Under the pieces are notes generated by a model. That model saw nothing but the letters and a program-made list of their open reading frames with translations. It did no database searches and had not been told where the DNA came from. The position numbers and the translations under genes were made by a program. From Acidimicrobiales bacterium (GTDB lineage: Bacteria > Actinomycetota > Acidimicrobiia > Acidimicrobiales > SZUA-35), in assembly GCA_028285495.1 (NCBI GenBank), contig JANQPB010000028.1, positions 56,167-120,166 of the forward strand: 64,000 nt of DNA. The letters are read 5' to 3'. This document shows positions 40,570 to 49,392 of this stretch, piece by piece. Positions within the stretch are counted from its first letter, which is position 1, and each line of letters opens with the position of its first letter.

Positions 40570-41987
40570 GCAACGAGATGACCGAGGCCCTGGCGGCCCT
40601 GGCGGAAGACCGCGGCATTTCCGTCGACAAGCTGTTCGGGATCATGGCCAACGCCCTGGAGTCGGCCTACAAGCGGATGCCCGAGTCCTATGAGTACGCC
40701 TGGGTCACGATCGATCCGGCGACGTTCGACATCCGGGTGTTCGCCCAGGAGCTCGACGAGGACGGCCTCCCATACGGCCCCGAGCTCGACGTGACCCCGG
40801 ACAGCTTCGGCCGCATCGCCGCCCAGACGACCAAGCAGATCCTCACCCAGGGGATTCGCGAGGTCGAGCGCGAGATGAAGTACGAGGAGTACGCCGGCCG
40901 GGAGGGCGACATCGTCACCGGCATCGTGCAGCAGACCGACTCCCGCTACACCCTCCTCGACCTCGGTCGGGTCGAGGCCCTGCTGCCGCAGGCCGAGCAG
41001 GTGGCCATGGGGCCCCGTTCCGAGGGCGGCAACCGGGTCAAGGCGTACATCGTCGAGGTCAGGCGAACGGCCAAGGGTCCCCAGATCGTGGTCAGCCGCA
41101 CCCACCCTGGTCTGATCAAGCGGCTGTTCGAGCTCGAGGTACCCGAGATCGCCGACGGCGTCGTCGAGATCCGGGCCTGCGCCCGCGAGCCAGGACACCG
41201 GACCAAGATCGCCGTCTGGTCGAACGACCAGAACGTCGATCCCGTCGGCGCCTGCGTCGGGGCCCGTGGCTCCCGCGTCCGGATGGTGGTCAACGAGCTC
41301 AACGGCGAGAAGGTCGACATCATCCCCTTCAGCGAGGACCCCTACGACTTCGTGGCCAAGGCGCTGTCGCCGGCCAAGGTCAAGGAGGTCCGCATCGACT
41401 TCGACACGGCGACGGCCGAGGTCATCGTCCCCGACTTCCAGCTGTCGCTCGCCATCGGCAAGGAGGGGCAGAACGCCCGGCTGGCCCACCGCCTGACCGG
41501 CTGGCGGATCGACATCAAGAGCGAGACCCAGCTGGAGGAGGAGGCGAAGTACGCCGGCGACGAGTGGGCCGACGGCGAGTGGATCGTCGATCCCGAGACC
41601 GGCGAGCAGATGTGGCAGCCGGCCGATGGCAGCCCGGCCATCTCGGCCGCCGAGTGGAGCGCCGCCGCCGACGACGAGGACGCCGACGCAGAAGCCGGTG
41701 ACAACGGAGCCGCCGACGAGACGGGTGACGCCGCCGACGAGCCGGTGGTCGACGTCGACGGCGAGCCACGGGGGAACGGCGACACCGAGGTCGCCCCCGA
41801 CGCCGCCGATGAGTCGGCGGCCGAGGATGTCGTCGATGAGTCGGCGGCCGAGGATGTCGTCGATGGGTCGGCGGCCGAGGATGTCGTCGATGGGTCGGCG
41901 GCCGAGGATGTCACCGATGAGTCGGGCGCCGAAGGCGCCACCGACGAACCGGCGACCGAGGACGAGGCCGTCGGGGGAGGTGTCTGA
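40566..41987 (+). CDS. nusA: Transcription termination/antitermination protein NusA
   Basis: 473 aa. Binds RNA polymerase and nascent RNA. N-terminal domain (1-125: SNEMTEALAALAEDRGISVDKLF), S1 domain (about 130-200: GREGDIVTGIVQQ, YTLLDLGRVEALLP), then two KH domains (KIAVWSNDQNVDPVGACVGARG, and FQLSLAIGKEGQNARLAHRLTG). The last ~100 residues are acidic, containing four 9-residue repeats ending AAEDV encoded by a 27-nt tandem repeat. Its start overlaps the rimP stop, and ylxR starts inside its end. It may regulate its own operon through the leader terminator. Confidence 0.97.
   Translation: MSNEMTEALAALAEDRGISVDKLFGIMANALESAYKRMPESYEYAWVTIDPATFDIRVFAQELDEDGLPYGPELDVTPDSFGRIAAQTTKQILTQGIREVEREMKYEEYAGREGDIVTGIVQQTDSRYTLLDLGRVEALLPQAEQVAMGPRSEGGNRVKAYIVEVRRTAKGPQIVVSRTHPGLIKRLFELEVPEIADGVVEIRACAREPGHRTKIAVWSNDQNVDPVGACVGARGSRVRMVVNELNGEKVDIIPFSEDPYDFVAKALSPAKVKEVRIDFDTATAEVIVPDFQLSLAIGKEGQNARLAHRLTGWRIDIKSETQLEEEAKYAGDEWADGEWIVDPETGEQMWQPADGSPAISAAEWSAAADDEDADAEAGDNGAADETGDAADEPVVDVDGEPRGNGDTEVAPDAADESAAEDVVDESAAEDVVDGSAAEDVVDGSAAEDVTDESGAEGATDEPATEDEAVGGGV
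41808..41915 (+). repeat. Four 27-nt tandem repeats in nusA
   Basis: Units 41808-41834, 41835-41861, 41862-41888 and 41889-41915 encode D-(E/G)-SAAEDV-(V/T). They are nearly identical at nucleotide level (units differ by one to three bases), so expansion is recent and copy number could vary between strains. Confidence 0.9.
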
Positions 41988-42270
41988 CCGAGCCGGGGCC
42001 GATGGGCCGATCCGGACCTGCATCGGCTGCCGGGAGCGGCGGCCACAGGGCCGGCTCGTCCGCCTCAACGTCGACGACGAGGGTCGGCTGCGGCTCGACC
42101 GCGCCGGCCCCGGTCGCGGGGCGTGGCTGTGCGCCGCCTCGGCGGCGGCCTGTCTGGTGCGGGCCCGCGACCATCGCGGCGTCGATCGGGCCTTCCGTCG
42201 GCCGGTCGATCGGGCCTCGGTCGGGGCCCTGATCGACGAGTTGAGCGGGGGCTCCGTCACGGGCCCGTGA
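41980..42270 (+). CDS. YlxR-family RNA-binding protein
   Basis: 96 aa. DUF448/YlxR, a small nucleic-acid-binding protein found between nusA and infB. Signature PIRTCIGCRERRPQGRLVRL near the start and GPGRGAWLC in the middle. GTG at 41980 overlaps the end of nusA by 8 nt. In other bacteria YlxR has been linked to RNase P and to transcription control; the role here is not established. Last gene before the infB promoter region. Confidence 0.9.
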   Translation: MSDRAGADGPIRTCIGCRERRPQGRLVRLNVDDEGRLRLDRAGPGRGAWLCAASAAACLVRARDHRGVDRAFRRPVDRASVGALIDELSGGSVTGP

Positions 42271-42321
42271 CCAGGGCCGATCCGATCCCGATGGTTGGAT
42301 GGGTCTGCCTACCTGTGCCGG

Positions 42322-42385
42322 TAGGATGAGCAATCGTCTCGCTGCGCGCCCGCAGCGAGTTTCTTTCCGAGGTGTTTTCGAGAAC
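42322..42385 (+). promoter_or_regulatory. infB promoter with promoter-proximal terminator
   Basis: -10 TAGGAT (42322-42327), predicted +1 near 42334. A perfect 9-bp hairpin CTCGCTGCG/CGCAGCGAG (42338-42346 and 42351-42359, loop CGCC) is followed by TTTCTTT (42360-42366). Same layout as the rimP leader: an intrinsic-terminator form within the first ~35 nt of the transcript. Confidence 0.6.
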
Positions 42386-45250
42386 GTGCCAGCCAAAGTC
42401 CGGGTCTACGAACTCGCAAGAGAGTTGGGTCTTTCCAACAAAGAGATCATCGACCTCTGCGGTGCCCTGGGCATCGGGGTCAAGAGCCATTCCTCGAGCA
42501 TCGTAGAAGCGCAAGCCGACCGCGTTCGGCGAAAGGCCGAGCGAGAGGGGCTGGTTCGCGAACCGGCCGACGAGCCCGCCGAGAAGCCGGACGAGCCGGC
42601 TGCCGCCCCGGTGGTCTCCAGCAGGAAGCCGCCGTCCCCGCCCAAGGGGGAGTCGGCCCCCGAGCCGGCCGCCCCGGCCGAGGAGGCGGCGCCGAAGCCG
42701 GCGCCGAAGCCGGCCACCCCGCCGCCGGCCCGGGTCGTGTCGTCGGCCGGCGCCCGCCCGATCCCGCCGCCTCCGCCGGCGATTCGCCCGTCGGGGCCGC
42801 CCCCGGCCCCCGCACGTCCGGCAGCGGTCCGTCCGGCCGCCGAGGCCCCTCCGGCCTCGCCGCCTCCCGCTCCCGCTCCGGCTCCGGCACCGGCTCCGGC
42901 ACCGGCTCCGGCTGAGCCGCAGCAGGCGCCGGCCCCCGCGCCGGCGGCCGAGGCACCGGCCGCCGCCCCCGAGGCGCCGCCGGCGCCACCGGCGGGCGGC
43001 AACGCCGAGCCTGCTGCGGCGGCAACGCCCGCGCCGGCCGAGGCCGACGCCGCGGCGCCGCCCCGAAGCCGGGCCGGCAAGCCCATCCCCCCGCCCCCCG
43101 GTCCGCCCCGCAGTCGGGCCGGCAAGCCGATTCCCCCGCCCCCCGGCGGCGGTCGCCCCCGCGGCGGCCCCGGCGGCGGTCCCGGTACCCGCCCCGGTGG
43201 CGGTCCGAGGCCCGGCGGTGGTGGCGGCGGCGGTGGCTTCCGCAGCGGTCCCCCCGGTGGGGGCGGCGGTGGTGGCCGCGGCGGCCCCGGTGGCGGTGGT
43301 CCTCCCGGTCGCGGTGGTCCCCCCGGACGCGGCGGTCCCCCCGGACGGGGTGGACCGAACCGTGGTCGTCAGCGTCGGCGCAGCCGGCGGCGTCGCAGCC
43401 GTGAAGAGCTCACGCCGATGGACGTCCCGACCTACTCGGCCGAGGACGCACCGGTTCCGGCCGGCACCGTCGTCATCGAACGGGCATCGACCGCCCAGGA
43501 TCTCGGCCCGAAGCTGAACCGGACGGCGGCCGACGTGGTCCGGTTCCTGCTGACCAACGGCGAGATGGTCACGGCCACCCAGTCGCTGTCCGACGAGATG
43601 ATCGAGATGTTCGCCGTCGACATCGGCGCCGAGATCAAGCTCGTCGACCCCGGCGAGGAGCAGGAGGTCGAGCTCCGCAAGCTGCTCGACTTCGACGACG
43701 AGGACGACGACGAGATCGTCGACTCGTGGCCGACCCGGCCGCCGGTCATCGCGGTCATGGGCCACGTCGACCACGGCAAGACGCTGCTGCTCGACAAGAT
43801 CCGGTCGGCCAACGTGGTCGACGGCGAGGCCGGTGGCATCACCCAGCACATCGGGGCCTATCAGATCGACAAGGACGGTCGGGTCCTCACCTTCCTCGAC
43901 ACCCCGGGCCACGAGGCGTTCACCGCCATGCGGGCCCGCGGCGCCGACGTGACCGACATCGTGGTCCTGGTCGTGGCCGCCGATGACGGCGTCATGCCCC
44001 AGACCCTCGAAGCGCTCGACCACGCCAAGGCGGCCGAGGTGCCGATCATCGTGGCCATCAACAAGATGGACCGCGAGGGCGCCGACGCCGAGAAGGTCAT
44101 GTCCCAGCTGGCCGAGCGCGAGCTGGTGCCCGAGGCCTGGGGCGGCGAGACCGTCATGGTGCCGCTGTCGGCGATGACCGGTGACGGCATCGACGACCTC
44201 ATCGAGAACCTGTTCCTGATCGCCGAGATCGAGGACCTCCGGGCCACGCCCGAGGGTCGGGCCGCCGGCTCCATCCTCGAAGCCCACCTCGACATCGGCC
44301 GTGGCCCCGTCGCCACCGTGCTGGTCGAGCGGGGCACCCTCGAGGTCGGCGACCCGCTGGTCAGCGGTGCCGCCTGGGGACGGGTCCGTGCCCTGCTCAA
44401 CGATCGAGGCGAGCGGGTCCAGTCGGCCGATCCCTCGACGCCGGTCCAGGTGCTCGGGCTGAGCGACGTCGCCGAGGCCGGTGACACGTTTGTCATCGCA
44501 CCGGATGAGCGGGTCGCCTCGAAGGTTGCCGACACGCGCGAGCACTGGCAGCGCCTGGCCAGCCTCGGCCGCGATGCCTCCGCCACCTCCGGCGGGGCCC
44601 GGCTGGAAGACATCTTCAAGCAGATCCAGGCCGGCGAGGCCGCCACCCTGAACCTGATCGTGAAGGCCGACGTCAACGGCTCGCTCGAGGCGGTCTGCGA
44701 CAGTCTCAAGAAGCGGGAGCGTGACGACGTGAAGCTGTCGTTCGTCCTCCGCGGCGTCGGCGGCATCACCGAGAACGACGTGCAGCTGGCTGCGGCCTCG
44801 AACGCCACGATCCTCGGCTTCAACGTCCGACCGGACCGCAAGGCCCGTGAGCTGGCCGAGCAGGAGAAGGTCGAGATCCGGAACTACGAGATCATCTACA
44901 AGCTCCTCGAAGACGTCGAGAATGCCATGATCGGCATGCTCGAGCCCGAATACGAGGAGGTCGTGACCGGCGACGCCGAGGTGCGGGAGATCTTCCGGAT
45001 CCCCCGGGTCGGTGCCATCGCCGGGTGCATGGTCACCAACGGGGTCATCACCCGAGGCTCCAAGGTCCGCTTCCTCCGCGACGGCACGATCATCTGGAAG
45101 GGCTCGATCCAGTCGCTCAAGCGATTCCAGGACGACGCCCAGGAGGTCGCCGCCGGCTTCGAGTGCGGCATCGGCCTCTCGGACTTCCAGGATCTCAAGG
45201 AAGGCGACGTCATCGAGACCTACGAAGAGCGGGAGATCCCGGTCTCCTAG
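42386..45250 (+). CDS. infB: Translation initiation factor IF-2
   Basis: 954 aa from GTG 42386 (VPAKVRVYELARELGLSNKE). IF2_N helix module first, then about 350 residues of Pro/Ala and Gly-rich disorder with a duplicated RSRAGKPIPPPPG motif and PGRGG repeats, then a basic RRRSRRRRSRE patch. The second IF2_N-like module is near 390. The G domain starts about 450: GHVDHGKT (G1), DTPGHEAFTAMRARG (G3) and NKMD (G4). Domains II, III and IV follow, ending CGIGLSDFQDLKEGDVIETY. An upstream in-frame ATG (42299) lies before the promoter hairpin and is rejected as the start. Confidence 0.97.
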   Translation: MPAKVRVYELARELGLSNKEIIDLCGALGIGVKSHSSSIVEAQADRVRRKAEREGLVREPADEPAEKPDEPAAAPVVSSRKPPSPPKGESAPEPAAPAEEAAPKPAPKPATPPPARVVSSAGARPIPPPPPAIRPSGPPPAPARPAAVRPAAEAPPASPPPAPAPAPAPAPAPAPAEPQQAPAPAPAAEAPAAAPEAPPAPPAGGNAEPAAAATPAPAEADAAAPPRSRAGKPIPPPPGPPRSRAGKPIPPPPGGGRPRGGPGGGPGTRPGGGPRPGGGGGGGGFRSGPPGGGGGGGRGGPGGGGPPGRGGPPGRGGPPGRGGPNRGRQRRRSRRRRSREELTPMDVPTYSAEDAPVPAGTVVIERASTAQDLGPKLNRTAADVVRFLLTNGEMVTATQSLSDEMIEMFAVDIGAEIKLVDPGEEQEVELRKLLDFDDEDDDEIVDSWPTRPPVIAVMGHVDHGKTLLLDKIRSANVVDGEAGGITQHIGAYQIDKDGRVLTFLDTPGHEAFTAMRARGADVTDIVVLVVAADDGVMPQTLEALDHAKAAEVPIIVAINKMDREGADAEKVMSQLAERELVPEAWGGETVMVPLSAMTGDGIDDLIENLFLIAEIEDLRATPEGRAAGSILEAHLDIGRGPVATVLVERGTLEVGDPLVSGAAWGRVRALLNDRGERVQSADPSTPVQVLGLSDVAEAGDTFVIAPDERVASKVADTREHWQRLASLGRDASATSGGARLEDIFKQIQAGEAATLNLIVKADVNGSLEAVCDSLKKRERDDVKLSFVLRGVGGITENDVQLAAASNATILGFNVRPDRKARELAEQEKVEIRNYEIIYKLLEDVENAMIGMLEPEYEEVVTGDAEVREIFRIPRVGAIAGCMVTNGVITRGSKVRFLRDGTIIWKGSIQSLKRFQDDAQEVAAGFECGIGLSDFQDLKEGDVIETYEEREIPVS

Positions 45251-45271
45251 TCGTCGAAGGCGCCGTCATCG

Positions 45272-45565
45272 ATGCACGTCCTCGTCGCCGAGATCGAGTT
45301 GCACGTCCGCTCGGCCCAGAGCCTGAAAGAGAAGCGTTCGGTGGTCACCTCCATCGTCAGGAACCTCGACCAGCTCCACGGCGTCGCCGCGGCCGAGGTC
45401 GAGCACCAGGAGCTGTGGCAACGGGCCGGCCTCGGCGTGGCCGTGGTCGGCTCCGCCCCCGGCGCGGTCGAAGAGGTGATGGACTCGGTCGAGCGGCACG
45501 TGTGGTCGCGGACCGAGATCGACGTGATCGAGTTCACCACCAGCTGGTGGGAGGGAGACGACTGA
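45272..45565 (+). CDS. DUF503/YlxP-family protein
   Basis: 97 aa. Starts MHVLVAEIELHVRSAQSLKEKRSVV, the DUF503 signature, and ends VIEFTTSWWEGD. A ferredoxin-like small protein commonly found between infB and rbfA. Its stop and the rbfA start overlap (TGATG). Role in ribosome biogenesis is suspected from context only. Confidence 0.93.
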   Translation: MHVLVAEIELHVRSAQSLKEKRSVVTSIVRNLDQLHGVAAAEVEHQELWQRAGLGVAVVGSAPGAVEEVMDSVERHVWSRTEIDVIEFTTSWWEGDD

Positions 45566-46071
45566 TGGCCCGCTCGTCCGGACGCCGAGGCGGCGGTGAT
45601 CGCCGACGGGCCGCCCGCCCGCCGACGAACCGGCACTACCCCCGCACGGCCAGGCTCAACAACCTGCTGCAGCGGATCGTGGCCGACTACCTGGAGCGGG
45701 TCGACGACGAGCGGCTCGGCTTCCTGACCGTGACCGGGGTCGAGGTCGACAACGACCTGAACCGGGCCGAGGTGTTCGTGTCCGCCCTCGACCGGGCGCC
45801 CGACCCGGAGGCCGACGAGGCCTACCTCGAGGTGCTCGGCGAGTACCGCAAGCCGATCCAGTCCGAGATCGCCTCACAGGCCAGGATCCGCAAGACCCCC
45901 GAGGTCGTGTTCGCCTTCGACCCCGGTGTCCGGGCCGGCGCCCGGATCGAGGAGATCCTGGCCGGGCTCGACCACGCCGACGGCGGCCGCGATGGCGAGG
46001 CCGACGGTGGAGCCGAGGTCGACGGTGGTGGCGAGGCCGCCGTCGAGCCGCTCGCCGACGAGGACGCCTGA
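45565..46071 (+). CDS. rbfA: Ribosome-binding factor A
   Basis: 168 aa. 30S maturation factor with a KH-like fold. Core: YPRTARLNNLLQRIVADYLERV, LGFLTVTGVEVDNDLNRAEVFVSAL and RIRKTPEVVFAFDPGVRAG then ARIEEILAGL. A basic 25-residue N-terminal extension and an acidic Gly-rich tail (about 140-168) flank the core. Overlaps the DUF503 gene by one base. Confidence 0.95.
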   Translation: MARSSGRRGGGDRRRAARPPTNRHYPRTARLNNLLQRIVADYLERVDDERLGFLTVTGVEVDNDLNRAEVFVSALDRAPDPEADEAYLEVLGEYRKPIQSEIASQARIRKTPEVVFAFDPGVRAGARIEEILAGLDHADGGRDGEADGGAEVDGGGEAAVEPLADEDA

Positions 46072-46074
46072 CCG

Positions 46075-47010
46075 GTGGGTGATGGCAGCCCGGCACCGGG
46101 TCGGGGTGGCACGGGCCGAACCGGCGGTCGCCGAGGTGGCGGCCGGCGCCGCCGCTCCGATTCGGGGGTGTCGGGCTGTGTCGTCGTCGACAAGCCGACC
46201 GGCTGCACCAGCCACGACGTCGTCGACCGGATCCGCAGGGCGCTGGGCACCAGGAAGGTCGGTCACGCCGGCACGCTCGACCCCGACGCCACCGGGGTAC
46301 TCGTGCTCGGCGTCGGCAAGGGCACCAAGCTGCTGCAGTTCGTCACCGGGGCCGACAAGACGTACCGCGGCGAGATCGTGTTCGGCACCGAGACGACCAC
46401 CCTCGACGCCGCCGGCGACGTGGTCGCCACCCACGACATGACGCTGGACCCGGCCGACGTCCTCGCCGCCGCCGCCGCCTTCGTCGGCGACATCGAGCAG
46501 GTTCCGCCGATGGTCTCGGCGATCAAGGTCGACGGCAAGCGGTTGCACGAGCTGGCCCGGGAGGGCAAGGAGGTCGAGCGCAAGGCCCGCCCGGTCACCG
46601 TCCATCGCTTCGACGTCGAACCGACCGACGACCCGTTGGTCTACCTGGCCGAGGTGGCCTGCTCGTCCGGCACCTACATACGCACCCTCGCCGCCGATCT
46701 CGGACGGGCGCTCGGTGGCGGCGCCCACCTGCGGGGCCTGCGTCGACTGGCCGTCGGGCCGTTCACCCTCGACGACGCCAGCCCGCTCGACGAGCCCGAG
46801 CTCGCCCCCGTCGGCGAGCTGCTGCGGGGCATGCCCGTGCTCGAGGTCGACGACGACGTGGCCGAGCGGGTGCGCAACGGCCAGAGCCTCGGCCCGAGCG
46901 CCGGGGCCGGGATGGTCGCCGTCACCGACGGGAGCGGGCAGCTCCTGGCGGTCTACGAGGTCCGCGACGGGACCCTGGCCCCGGCCAAGGTGCTCGTCGG
47001 GAACGGGTGA
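46075..47010 (+). CDS. truB: tRNA pseudouridine55 synthase TruB
   Basis: 311 aa. Makes pseudouridine 55 in the T-loop. Catalytic D69 in GHAGTLDPDATGVL, preceded by VVDKPTGCTSHDVVDRIR; KTYRGEIVFG, PPMVSAIKVDGKRLHELAREG and SSGTYIRTLAADLG are all family motifs. GTG at 46075 lies 3 nt after rbfA and adds a Gly/Arg-rich N-terminus of 30 residues; a GTG at 46168 would start closer to the core. Confidence 0.96.
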   Translation: MGDGSPAPGRGGTGRTGGRRGGGRRRRSDSGVSGCVVVDKPTGCTSHDVVDRIRRALGTRKVGHAGTLDPDATGVLVLGVGKGTKLLQFVTGADKTYRGEIVFGTETTTLDAAGDVVATHDMTLDPADVLAAAAAFVGDIEQVPPMVSAIKVDGKRLHELAREGKEVERKARPVTVHRFDVEPTDDPLVYLAEVACSSGTYIRTLAADLGRALGGGAHLRGLRRLAVGPFTLDDASPLDEPELAPVGELLRGMPVLEVDDDVAERVRNGQSLGPSAGAGMVAVTDGSGQLLAVYEVRDGTLAPAKVLVGNG

Positions 47011-47128
47011 TCCGGGGGTGCGGGCCTCGTCGGCCACCGTGCCGGCCGGTGCGGCCGTACCGCCGCCCGTCGAGCGAGCGGTCGACCGGCGGCCGTCGCC
47101 GGAGATGAGCAACGGGGCCTGCGGGCGA

Positions 47129-47134
47129 TAGGTT
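47129..47134 (+). promoter_or_regulatory. -10 box TAGGTT, leaderless ribF promoter
   Basis: TAGGTT ends 8 nt before the ribF GTG (47143). The rest of the 132-nt truB-ribF gap holds nothing recognised. Confidence 0.4.
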
Positions 47135-47142
47135 CGGGCCTG

Positions 47143-48102
47143 GTGCAGATACTCCGCAACACCGAGCAGCTCGAACCGACGGTCGAGCACGCCGTCACCA
47201 TCGGGACCTACGACGGGGTGCACATCGGCCACCGCACGGTGATCGACGCCACCCGCCGGCTGGCCGGTGAGCTCGGCCTGCGAACGGCGGTGGTCACCTT
47301 CCACCCCCACCCGGCGTCGGTGCTGCGGCCCGAGTCGGCCCCGTTGATGCTGACCGACCTCGACCAGCGACTCGACCTCCTGGCCAGGGCCGGGGTCGAC
47401 ACCACGCTGGTCATCCCGTTCGACATCGAGGCTGCCCAGGAGACGGCCGAGCGATTCGTCGAGCGGGTGCTGGTCGAGTGCATCCGGGCCCGGGTGATCG
47501 TGGTCGGCGACGACTTCCACTTCGGGAAGGGTCGGGCCGGCAATGTCGAGGTCCTGACCGAGCTCGGTCGCCTCCACGGCTTCGATGTCACCGGCCTCGA
47601 CCTGCTGCCCCAGCCCGATCGCACCGACTCGGTCTCCTCGACGGCGATCCGGCGGGCCGTGGCCGACGGTGACGTCACCACCGCCGCCCGGCTGCTCGGC
47701 CGCTACCACGAGGTGCGCGGTCCGGTGGTGGTCGGCGACCAGCGTGGCCGCACGATCGGCTTCCCGACCGCCAACGTGGCCGTCCCCCGTGATCGGGCCC
47801 TCCCCGGCGACGCCGTCTACGCCGGCTGGTACCTCCGGCCCGACGGCAGCCGCCATCCGGCGGCCATCAACATCGGCAAGCGCCCCACCTTCTACCAGGA
47901 CGCCGAGCACTCCCTGATGGAGGCCCACCTCATCGACTTCGACGGCGACCTCTACGGCGAGGAGGCCCGGGTCTGCTTCGTCCGCAAGCTGCGAGGCGAG
48001 CAGCGCTTCGACGGCATCGAGGCCCTGGCCGCCCAGCTGCAGTCCGACATCGCCGCCGCCCGCACGGTGCTGGCCGAGGCCGCGCCACCGGACCAGGGCT
48101 GA
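47143..48102 (+). CDS. ribF: Bifunctional riboflavin kinase/FAD synthetase
   Basis: 319 aa. Converts riboflavin to FMN and then FAD. N-terminal adenylyltransferase domain: TIGTYDGVHIGHRTVI, VVTFHPHPASVLRP and VGDDFHFGKGRAGN, with SSTAIRRAVADGDV. C-terminal kinase domain from about 187: GRTIGFPTANVAVP, AINIGKRPTF and EAHLIDFDGDLYG. GTG start with a TAGGTT box 8 nt upstream. Conventional position after truB. Confidence 0.97.
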   Translation: MQILRNTEQLEPTVEHAVTIGTYDGVHIGHRTVIDATRRLAGELGLRTAVVTFHPHPASVLRPESAPLMLTDLDQRLDLLARAGVDTTLVIPFDIEAAQETAERFVERVLVECIRARVIVVGDDFHFGKGRAGNVEVLTELGRLHGFDVTGLDLLPQPDRTDSVSSTAIRRAVADGDVTTAARLLGRYHEVRGPVVVGDQRGRTIGFPTANVAVPRDRALPGDAVYAGWYLRPDGSRHPAAINIGKRPTFYQDAEHSLMEAHLIDFDGDLYGEEARVCFVRKLRGEQRFDGIEALAAQLQSDIAAARTVLAEAAPPDQG

Positions 48103-48159
48103 GCGGCGGCCGGGCCGCCGCCGACGTGCCGCCAGCTCGGCCGCTCGCGGCGACCGCGA

Positions 48160-49359
48160 CTACAGCGGGTGCTCCTCGACCTCCAGGTGCAGGGCCTGGC
48201 CGGTGTAGGGGTTGGCCCGCGCCACCTCCTCGTCGACCTCGACCCCGAGACCGGGCCGATCCTCGACGACGACGCGGCCGTCCTCCCACCGGATCGGATC
48301 GACCAGCAGCTCGGCGTGGAAGCCGTCCCAGCGCTCGATGCTCTCCAGGATCAGGAAGTTGGGGATCGAGGCGGCGAGGGCGATGTTGGCCGCGCCCTCG
48401 ACCGGGCCGGCGTAGAGGTGGGGGGCGATCTGGGCGTAGTGGGCCTCGGCCATCCCGGCGATCTTCTTGGCCTCCAGCAGGCCGCCGACCCGTCCGAGCG
48501 CCGGCTGCAGGATCGACGCCGCCCCGAGGGCGAGCACCCGCATGAACTCGTACTTGGTCACCAACCGCTCGCCGGTGGCCACCGGGATCGACGTCGCCCT
48601 CGCCACCTCGGCCATCTGCTCGGGCATCTCGGGCGGGGTCGGTTCCTCGAACCACAGCGGCTCGTAGCGCTCGAGCCGGGCCGCCAGCCGCCTGGCCCCC
48701 GACGGCGTGAACTGGCCGTGGGTGCCGAACAGGATGTCGGCCCTCGGCCCGACGGCGTCGCGGATGGCGGCCACCATGGCCTCGGCCAGGTTGAGCCGCT
48801 CGAGCGATGGCTGGCGCGGGTCGTAGGCCGAGTAGCCGCCCATCGGGTCGAGCTTGATGGCCGTGAACCCCTCGTCGACGTAGGCCGTGGCCCGCTCGGC
48901 CGCCTTGGTCGGGTCCGAGTACACGTCGGCGTGGCTGTAGATGTCGACGGCGTCGTCGGTCGGGTAGAGGTACGTGTAGGTCCGGAGGCTGTCGGTGACC
49001 CGACCGCCGAGCAGGTCGTGGACCGGGCGACCCGCGGCCTTGCCGATCAGGTCCCACAGGGCCAGCTCGATCCCGCTGAGCACCGACACCAGCGACAGGT
49101 CGGGCCGGCCCCCGTAACCTCGGGCGTAGACCGTTCGCCAGAGGTGCTCGACGCGATGGGGGTCGAGGCCGTGGACGTGGCGCTGGCAGACGTCGTCGAT
49201 CATGGCCACCACCACCGCCGGCGAGAACGTGGCGGCGTAGACCTCGCCCCAGCCGACGAGGCCGTCGTCGGTGGTCAGCTTGACGAAGATGAAGTACCGG
49301 CCGCCCCGGTGGGGCGGGGGCGTGCCAACCACCAGGGCCTCGTGGCGCTCGATCCGCAT
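48160..49359 (-). CDS. Enolase-superfamily sugar-acid dehydratase or racemase
   Basis: 399 aa. Mandelate racemase/muconate-lactonising group. N-terminal capping domain (1-125) and TIM barrel. Expected metal and catalytic positions: KLDP in FTAIKLDPMGGY, a ligand region at ILFGTHGQFTPSGA (an unusual THG motif), WFEEPTPPE, and ATGERLVTKYEF. Barrel end: PHLYAGPVEGAANIALA. The pattern suits galactonate-dehydratase-like acid-sugar enzymes, but the exact substrate cannot be told. On the minus strand TATCGT (49371-49366) ends 6 nt before the ATG, a leaderless promoter. It lies downstream of, and on the same strand as, the Lrp regulator. Confidence 0.87.
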   Translation of the reverse strand: MRIERHEALVVGTPPPHRGGRYFIFVKLTTDDGLVGWGEVYAATFSPAVVVAMIDDVCQRHVHGLDPHRVEHLWRTVYARGYGGRPDLSLVSVLSGIELALWDLIGKAAGRPVHDLLGGRVTDSLRTYTYLYPTDDAVDIYSHADVYSDPTKAAERATAYVDEGFTAIKLDPMGGYSAYDPRQPSLERLNLAEAMVAAIRDAVGPRADILFGTHGQFTPSGARRLAARLERYEPLWFEEPTPPEMPEQMAEVARATSIPVATGERLVTKYEFMRVLALGAASILQPALGRVGGLLEAKKIAGMAEAHYAQIAPHLYAGPVEGAANIALAASIPNFLILESIERWDGFHAELLVDPIRWEDGRVVVEDRPGLGVEVDEEVARANPYTGQALHLEVEEHPL

Positions 49360-49392
49360 CGGGCCACGATACGGCCGCGCCGGATGCCAACG

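Noticed and set aside
42299..42385. Earlier ATG start for infB
   Set aside because: Lies upstream of the -10 box and the terminator-type hairpin; the family N-terminus starts at GTG 42386.
43066..43380. Gly/Pro repeats of infB as a separate repeat element or CRISPR-like array
   Set aside because: Irregular, in-frame codon repeats of a known disordered IF-2 region; no spacer-repeat regularity.
45874..47928. 684-codon minus-strand frame over rbfA, truB and ribF
   Set aside because: Shadow of three clear + strand genes; no domain pattern.
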